DNA of 36,464 nt, taken from NCBI RefSeq assembly GCF_014696625.1, contig NZ_JACJQL010000059.1, positions 1 through 36,464 of the forward strand, in the 5' to 3' direction. Source of the DNA: Nostoc parmelioides FACHB-3921. Its GTDB lineage: Bacteria; Cyanobacteriota; Cyanobacteriia; Cyanobacteriales; Nostocaceae. The notes below the pieces were generated by a model. It saw only the letters and a list, made by a program, of their open reading frames with translations. It did not search any database and was not told where the DNA came from. The translations under genes were made by a program, and so were the position numbers. Of the stretch, positions 31,262-36,464 are shown in pieces. How positions within the stretch are numbered: the stretch's first letter is position 1; each line of letters begins with the position of its first letter.

Positions 31262-32686
31262 TTAACGATATCGCCTCCATAAGCGCCGCCAAAGCAAAAG
31301 CACTAAGATAGCGATGACAAATCCGCTCAGAGTGTATATCCCCTTAGTCGCGGGGATTAGCCACCAAGGTTCTTTTGGGGTTGTCTGTTGTGTACTTGTT
31401 GTGGGTTGCGTAGTTTTTATCTGTGGTGTACCTGTTGTCCGTTGTGGGCTTACTTGAATCTTGAATGTGTTGACGAGGTATGACCTTACAGGGTTGTCAT
31501 TTTCTTTATCTAGTCCTGGTAAAGCAGAAACAAATGAGCCAAAAGTCCATCCCGCAGCGAGAAGACTAACGAAAGTTTGAAAGTTGCGATCACGTTCAGC
31601 TTTTTCTACTTCAACTCGGCTACGAACGGCATTAATGGTATCTGATAGTAATTTTAAACCTCGCTCCAGGTTTTCTGAGTCTTTAGTTATCTGTAGCCGA
31701 TATTTATCTTTAACTAATTCACTAAACTCTGTTAAAAACTTAATTTCTGTTTCTTTATTTACTTGAATTTTGTGAGACTTTTGTTTAATTCTACCTAAAC
31801 GTTTTTCATAATTGCTTAAATTAATATCAATCGTACCACCTTGAAAATCAAGGACAGTTAATTCTCTTGTATAATCATTGAGTGTATTTTGCACATCCAC
31901 TAATGTTTTATGCAATGTATTTAACTCGCTTCCCTTACTGGTAGCTTGTTCAATAGCATTGCTGCCAACTTTAATTTTAGTAAAATAAGTTTGTAAAGAA
32001 TGTTTTAACAGGCGACTTTGACTATAAGCCCAAACTATTTTATGACGGTAATAAAATAAGCGTATCCAGTCAGAATAAAATTTACCAGATTGGTTAGAAG
32101 TAGCTTCGTCTGGATATATCATTATAATAAAATGCTGATTGTTTTGAGTTAGTTCAAAAATATTTGCTCCGAGAAAGTGTCCTTGACCTTGTAAATCTCC
32201 TTCCCAATCTAAACCGGGCATTAATGCCTGATAGCAAGCTTGAGCAATCTCTTCAGAGCATTTGGGTTGATCCGGAGGTAGCCAGCCTGAAAGCATCCAG
32301 GTTTGCCCAATAGTAGCTGTTTGACTCTTTAATATTCGCTCAATTTCAGCTTTGATATCTACAAAGCATTTAGCTGGTTGAGCATTAGTTTTATTTTTAA
32401 AAGCACACTCTACAAGTAAGCCATAACTATCACCGAGTAGCACAGGATAGAAATAGCCTTCATATTGTTCATTATGATGTTTTGTCTGCGCGTATACATC
32501 TTTGAGAAGATGTACATATTCGCCTGGCAAATCTTGCCCATTTTCTAACAATAATGGGCGAATGTATTCAGGAATTTTATTGTAATAAGATTGTTGATTC
32601 TGCTTAATTTCTTCTGGAGTATCACCTAAACTATACTTCAAGTCATAAAGAAAAATGTCAATAGTGGGATAAATAAGGTCAGTCAT
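31262..32686 (-). CDS. tail-anchored coiled-coil membrane protein, partner of the caspase locus
   Basis: 474 residues from MTDLIYPT (the frame is open to 32728). The N-terminal ~230 residues (YPTIDIFLYDLKYSLG, YFYPVLLGDSYGLLVECAF, KFYSDWIRLFYYRHKI) form an unrecognised globular domain. A long coiled coil follows (about 245-370). A Pro/Thr/Gln-rich linker leads to one C-terminal membrane helix (LSGFVIAILVLLLW) and a basic tail (RRLWRRYR). It is the distal gene on the minus strand of the divergent caspase locus. I recall similar proteins beside cyanobacterial caspase/STAND genes, which is memory and not a search result. It could be a membrane-acting effector or scaffold. Confidence 0.65.
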   Translation of the reverse strand: MTDLIYPTIDIFLYDLKYSLGDTPEEIKQNQQSYYNKIPEYIRPLLLENGQDLPGEYVHLLKDVYAQTKHHNEQYEGYFYPVLLGDSYGLLVECAFKNKTNAQPAKCFVDIKAEIERILKSQTATIGQTWMLSGWLPPDQPKCSEEIAQACYQALMPGLDWEGDLQGQGHFLGANIFELTQNNQHFIIMIYPDEATSNQSGKFYSDWIRLFYYRHKIVWAYSQSRLLKHSLQTYFTKIKVGSNAIEQATSKGSELNTLHKTLVDVQNTLNDYTRELTVLDFQGGTIDINLSNYEKRLGRIKQKSHKIQVNKETEIKFLTEFSELVKDKYRLQITKDSENLERGLKLLSDTINAVRSRVEVEKAERDRNFQTFVSLLAAGWTFGSFVSALPGLDKENDNPVRSYLVNTFKIQVSPQRTTGTPQIKTTQPTTSTQQTTPKEPWWLIPATKGIYTLSGFVIAILVLLLWRRLWRRYR

Positions 32687-33000
32687 TCCAAGAAATAATT
32701 TAGATTTTGGATTCTGGATGGTCAACACAGATAAATATTTTTTTTATCTGTTAAAACACAAGGCTATTATCTTGCTAGTTAGTCACATAAGAAATAAATT
32801 GATTGCCTAAGAACTCAAATTTATTGAAACACATTATAAGTCATAGTTTTAACCCATGATGATATGTTTTGCCATTAGTTTAGTAGTCTATTGATAATTA
32901 CGCAAGGGAAAGGATGAATTAACCCCACCTTTGAAGTGAGGGGGGTTAAGGAGAATGAAGTTGCTATGGTTAAGGCAAATATAGATGAATGAGGATAGCG

Positions 33001-33480
33001 TTATTTTTGTGCAAGATTTTGGTTTAAAAATTGTTGGAATTGCTCAAAGCGACTTAATTTTTTAGCAGTTTCAGAAGGATTGGGAGTTGCCATAACCCTG
33101 ATAGCCATATTGGTAATTTCATTGCTTCTCAAGTCTGATGAGCTAACTTGTGGAATAGCACGGGTTGTCGGTTGAAGTTTCTGCTGTGGTACAACTTGTT
33201 CTACTTCAGCCTCGCTAGGTAGTAAATTGAGAGGCATTGTATCACCTAAATTATCTAATTGAGATTTAGCGGCTTGAAAGCGTTGATTTAAAGGTTCGTT
33301 AGTTTCGAGCATCGCTAACAAGCGGGGTTTGATGAGTATCTCCCAAGCTTTTGGGTTGACAGACAGTTGTTCAGCAATGTGGGATAAGTTGGATTGTTCC
33401 GTATCACTTAGAGGAGTTTCGGAATCTTTCAGGGCTAGTAACAGAGCTAATAAAGTATTGTTAAGATTGGTAGTTTCCAT
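33001..33480 (-). CDS. small helical protein divergent from the caspase gene
   Basis: 159 residues. An N-terminal helical domain (NTLLALLLALKDSETPLSDT to KPRLLAMLETNEPLNQRFQ, about 1-75) is followed by a Pro/Gln-rich linker and a C-terminal amphipathic helix (SRFEQFQQFLNQNL). Size and helical nature recall small adaptor modules (effector-associated domains) that accompany cyanobacterial caspase and STAND proteins; I cannot confirm this. Its start lies only 73 bases from the start of the caspase gene on the other strand, so the two share a promoter region. Confidence 0.6.
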   Translation of the reverse strand: METTNLNNTLLALLLALKDSETPLSDTEQSNLSHIAEQLSVNPKAWEILIKPRLLAMLETNEPLNQRFQAAKSQLDNLGDTMPLNLLPSEAEVEQVVPQQKLQPTTRAIPQVSSSDLRSNEITNMAIRVMATPNPSETAKKLSRFEQFQQFLNQNLAQK

Positions 33481-33553
33481 AAGGAAAATTACTAGGTTTT
33501 TTTGGTTACATGATTAATTAGCCTAGCGTAAATACTTAAATTAATTTGTGGTT

Positions 33554-36464
33554 ATGGAAAGAGAAGCACTCGTGATCGGGATTAATCGCTATCCGACGCT
33601 GATAGAAAAATCTAGCGATCGCCCGCCGCATCTCAAAGCCCCAGCCACTGATGCCGAAGCCATAGCCCAAATTTTAGAAACTTATGGGAAATTTCATGTC
33701 GAGCGTTTACCAGCAGCTTATAATCTGGATGGGTCTTGCTTTGTCGATCCTCAGCAGCAGCTAACACTTAAAGACTTAGAAACAGCTATTGTCCAACTTT
33801 TCAACCCTCCTGGGGGCAGCATTCCTGATACAGCCTTGCTGTTTTTTGCGGGTCATGGTTTACGCAAAGATATCGGCGGAGTAACAGAAGGCTTTTTAGC
33901 TGCCAGCGATGCTTGTCCTGTGATTGGACAGTGGGGACTTTCCTTAGACTGGTTACGCAAACTCTTACAATCTTCCCCGGTAAGGCAGCAAATTGTTTGG
34001 TTAGATTGTTGTTATAGCGGTGAGTTATTGAGTTTCCATGATGCAGATCCTGGCAGTTTTGAGACAAAGGATCGATGTTTAATTACCGCTTCTCGTGGAT
34101 TTGAAGTCGCTTATGAAGAATTGAGTGGCAATCATGGGATTTTGAGTGGCGCATTAGTAGAAGCACTAAAACCTGAAAGTCATGCTGAAGGCTGGGTGAC
34201 AAATTACTCGCTGGTTGACTTAATCAAGCAGCAGCTAAAAACTGCCCGTCAGCGTCCCATCTTTCATAACACTGGCGGAGAAATTATCCTCACGGGACAA
34301 AAAGAAAAAATCGACCGTGCTGTTTTAATGGCAGAGTTATGTCCTTACAAGGGTCTAGCAGCTTTTGATTTTAACGAATCAGACCCCAAATATTTCTATG
34401 GACGCACCGCTTTAACTGATTCGCTTTTAGAGAATATCAGGCAAGGGAATTTTTTGGCGGTTGTCGGGGCTTCTGGAAGTGGTAAGTCTAGTGTAGTCAA
34501 GGCAGGTTTACTGCATCAACTGAAGTTAGGCAAAAGATTGGGAGGAAGTGATCAATGGGTGATCAAGATTTTTCGGCCCGGAGAGCATCCCCTCAAAAGT
34601 TTAGCTAGAGTATTTGCAGATCACATAACTCCCCGCCAGGTTCAGGATGCCCAAACGCAGACAGATAAACCGAAATCTGAATTAGAAAAGACAGAAGAAT
34701 TACTCAACAAGGGTGCGATCGCATTAACCCAATTAGTTCAAACCACATTGCAATCATTAGGAATACCGCATGAGCTAGAGCCTGATGCCAAAACTCTACC
34801 CTTACAAACCTCAATTTCCCAGCGCCTTATCCTCGTTATTGACCAATTTGAAGAAGTTTTTACTCTCTGTCAAGATGAAAACGAGCGACAGGAGTTTTTT
34901 GAGTGTTTGTTAGGGGCATTAAATGGTTCTGGGTTGACGGTGGTAATGACGATGCGGGCAGATTTCTTTGGGAAATGTGCCGAACAGGAATATGCAGGAT
35001 TAGCACAGAAAATTCAAGAGAATCTCGTCACTGTCACCCCAATGAATAAAAAGGAGTTGACCCAAGCCATTACCCAACCTGCCTATCAAGTCGGGTTAGA
35101 AGTGCAACGGGAACTAGTAGAACAAATGCTAGCCGATGTGGAAGGCCCTGGTAGTTTACCTTTGTTGCAATATACCCTAACAGAATTGTGGCGGAAGCGA
35201 GAGGTGAATCGCTTAACTCTGGCAGAATATAGCAGACTTGGTGGAGTCAAAGGCACGCTACAAAAACGGGCTGATGAAGTTTATGATGCGCTCGACTCCA
35301 AAGAAGAACAACTGACTGCTAAACGGATATTCATCGAGTTAACCCAGTTGGGAGAAGGAACAGAAGACACCCGCAGACAGGTGTTTAAGACAGATTTAGT
35401 CAACCCCCAGCAATCGGCAGAAGTGGTGGAACAAGTGCTAATGAAGTTGACAGATGCCAGATTAGTCGTCACATCTGAACTGCAAGCACGGGGAGAGAGT
35501 CAAAAGACTGTGACCGTGGTGGATGTCGCCCATGAAGCACTGATTCGCCATTGGCCAAGACTGCGTGCTTGGGTGAGTGAAAACCGCGCCGCCATCCGAA
35601 TTGAGCGCAAGATTGAGGCAGCATCAGAGGAATGGGAAAGTAAAAACAAGTCCAAAGATTATCTGTTTACCGGGACAAAATTGGCAGAGGCAGAGAATTA
35701 CTTGCAAGAGTATGGGGATCTCGGTTTGCTGTCGCATGTAGCATCGGAATTTGTGCAGAAAAGTATTCAGCAACGTAACACAAGTAAATGGGTTAGGTTT
35801 GGCGCAGTTGCTGCTTTTGTAGGCGTGGTAGCTATAGGCGCAGTTGCTTCAACAATTTTTGGATTGGAGTCTCGCAAACAAGCAAGCATCGCCAAAGAAC
35901 AAGCAACTATTGCCAATCTGCGAGAAAAAGCTACAAATATCAAATATATACTGCCAATACAGACAAATGTAGAGCAATTAATTTCAGCAATTGGGGCAAC
36001 TGGTGAAAGTCAGTCACAACTCAAGGAAGTTTTGAGTGAAGTCCAATCTAGTTTATCGGAAGCAATAGAAGCTGTTCGTGAGCGCAATATTTTTTCCGGT
36101 CATACCGATGCTGTCACGGCGCTGGCGCTCAGTCCCGATGGTCAGTACATTGTCAGTGGCAGTAGTGACAAGACGCTACGGTTGTGGGATACAAAAGGCA
36201 AGTTGCTCCACACCCTCAACGGTCATACAGGTCCTGTCGCGGCGCTGGCATTCAGTCCCAATGGTCAGTACATTGTCAGTGGCAGTGATGACAAGACGCT
36301 ACGGTTGTGGGATACAAAAGGCAAGTTGCTCCACACCCTCAACGGTCATACATCTGCTGTCAGGGCGCTGGCGTTCAGTCCCGATGGTCAGTACATTGTC
36401 AGTGGCAGTGATGACAAGACGCTACGGTTGTGGGATACAAAAGGCAAGTTGCTCCACACCCTCA
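33554..36464 (+). CDS. caspase (C14)-STAND NTPase-TM-WD40 protein, 3' end outside window
   Basis: 970 codons without an in-frame stop where checked, running off the window. Domains: a caspase-like protease with FFAGHG (His about 101) and WLDCCYSG (Cys about 153); an NTPase with Walker A VVGASGSGKSS (about 303-313) and Walker B LVIDQFEEVF (about 427-436), the STAND type usually paired with caspases in cyanobacteria; a single membrane helix (FGAVAAFVGVVAIGAVAST, about 747-765); a coiled coil; and WD40 repeats from about residue 850. Such proteins are thought to sense a signal through WD40, assemble through the NTPase and activate the protease. Start ATG 33554 matches the usual N-terminus EREALVIGIN. 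Confidence 0.9.
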   Translation, partial: MEREALVIGINRYPTLIEKSSDRPPHLKAPATDAEAIAQILETYGKFHVERLPAAYNLDGSCFVDPQQQLTLKDLETAIVQLFNPPGGSIPDTALLFFAGHGLRKDIGGVTEGFLAASDACPVIGQWGLSLDWLRKLLQSSPVRQQIVWLDCCYSGELLSFHDADPGSFETKDRCLITASRGFEVAYEELSGNHGILSGALVEALKPESHAEGWVTNYSLVDLIKQQLKTARQRPIFHNTGGEIILTGQKEKIDRAVLMAELCPYKGLAAFDFNESDPKYFYGRTALTDSLLENIRQGNFLAVVGASGSGKSSVVKAGLLHQLKLGKRLGGSDQWVIKIFRPGEHPLKSLARVFADHITPRQVQDAQTQTDKPKSELEKTEELLNKGAIALTQLVQTTLQSLGIPHELEPDAKTLPLQTSISQRLILVIDQFEEVFTLCQDENERQEFFECLLGALNGSGLTVVMTMRADFFGKCAEQEYAGLAQKIQENLVTVTPMNKKELTQAITQPAYQVGLEVQRELVEQMLADVEGPGSLPLLQYTLTELWRKREVNRLTLAEYSRLGGVKGTLQKRADEVYDALDSKEEQLTAKRIFIELTQLGEGTEDTRRQVFKTDLVNPQQSAEVVEQVLMKLTDARLVVTSELQARGESQKTVTVVDVAHEALIRHWPRLRAWVSENRAAIRIERKIEAASEEWESKNKSKDYLFTGTKLAEAENYLQEYGDLGLLSHVASEFVQKSIQQRNTSKWVRFGAVAAFVGVVAIGAVASTIFGLESRKQASIAKEQATIANLREKATNIKYILPIQTNVEQLISAIGATGESQSQLKEVLSEVQSSLSEAIEAVRERNIFSGHTDAVTALALSPDGQYIVSGSSDKTLRLWDTKGKLLHTLNGHTGPVAALAFSPNGQYIVSGSDDKTLRLWDTKGKLLHTLNGHTSAVRALAFSPDGQYIVSGSDDKTLRLWDTKGKLLHTL
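36098..36464 (+). repeat. near-identical 123-bp WD40 tandem repeats
   Basis: The stretch GGTCAGTACATTGTCAGTGG recurs at 36140, 36263 and 36386, exactly 123 bases apart (41 codons, one WD40 blade). Units differ at only a few bases, mainly at the codons after GGTCATACA and the one after CAGTCCC. Such identity indicates recent duplication or active homogenisation. The array continues past the window. Confidence 0.9.

Noticed and set aside
36098..36464. Direct repeats that might be read as a CRISPR array
   Set aside because: The 123-bp units are in frame, lack spacers and encode WD40 blades.

Overview
The window looks like part of a large plasmid, or a plasmid-derived island, of a filamentous heterocyst-forming cyanobacterium (Nostoc/Anabaena-like). 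Supporting signs are many copies of the cyanobacterial octamer GCGATCGC, heptamer tandem repeats in non-coding DNA (CAGTTAT, ACTGTTC), scattered AATTCAG/TTCTGAC intergenic repeats, a group II intron with a bacterial RT-HNH protein, an RTX protein, and a caspase-STAND-WD40 gene. No database search was possible. Family names rest on motifs read from the translations.

Layout. Bases 1-4855 (minus strand) hold a conjugation/type IV secretion piece. It has a VirB2-like pilin gene split by a group II intron (2139-4450), then a VirB3/VirB4-N-terminus-like membrane protein. Bases 5723-7900 encode a primase-polymerase-like replication protein, followed by 1.3 kb of repeat-rich non-coding DNA. Bases 9285-10047 form a small minus-strand operon (a ribbon-helix-helix-like protein and two small proteins) behind three copies of a 19-bp operator-like repeat. 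Bases 10063-10592 are relics: a broken copy of a replication-gene 3' module joined to the 3' end of a tnpB/IS605-type element. Bases 10717-13539 carry a methyltransferase, a transglutaminase-fold protein and a VOC (glyoxalase-fold) protein. Bases 13809-14198 are a second broken copy of the replication module. Bases 14396-17469 are a convergent pair: an Mrr-type restriction endonuclease and a KAP-type P-loop NTPase. Bases 17661-22099 (minus strand) are a plasmid maintenance block: RHH protein, 567-aa coiled-coil protein, DinD/BRO-like protein, winged-helix replication protein and a 47-aa protein. CTAGCC/GGCTAG arrays lie on both sides of the RHH gene.

Bases 22335-25398 hold small cyanobacterial hypothetical genes, including a 53-aa zinc-ribbon protein missed by length filters. 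Bases 25979-29627 are a tightly coupled five-gene operon: HTH protein, helical protein, single-span protein, multi-span membrane protein, and a VirD4/HerA-like membrane ATPase. It sits behind a terminator and an array of TGTTGCA sites, and looks like an autoregulated membrane DNA- or protein-handling system. Bases 30023-31003 encode an RTX calcium-binding protein. Bases 31262-36464 are a divergent locus: a tail-anchored coiled-coil membrane protein and a small helical protein on the minus strand, and a caspase-NTPase-TM-WD40 protein on the plus strand that runs off the window.

The strongest leads are the in-frame intron in the pilin gene, the five-gene operon with its TGTTGCA array, the caspase locus with its two partners, the Mrr/KAP pair, and two separate RHH-gene/operator arrays.
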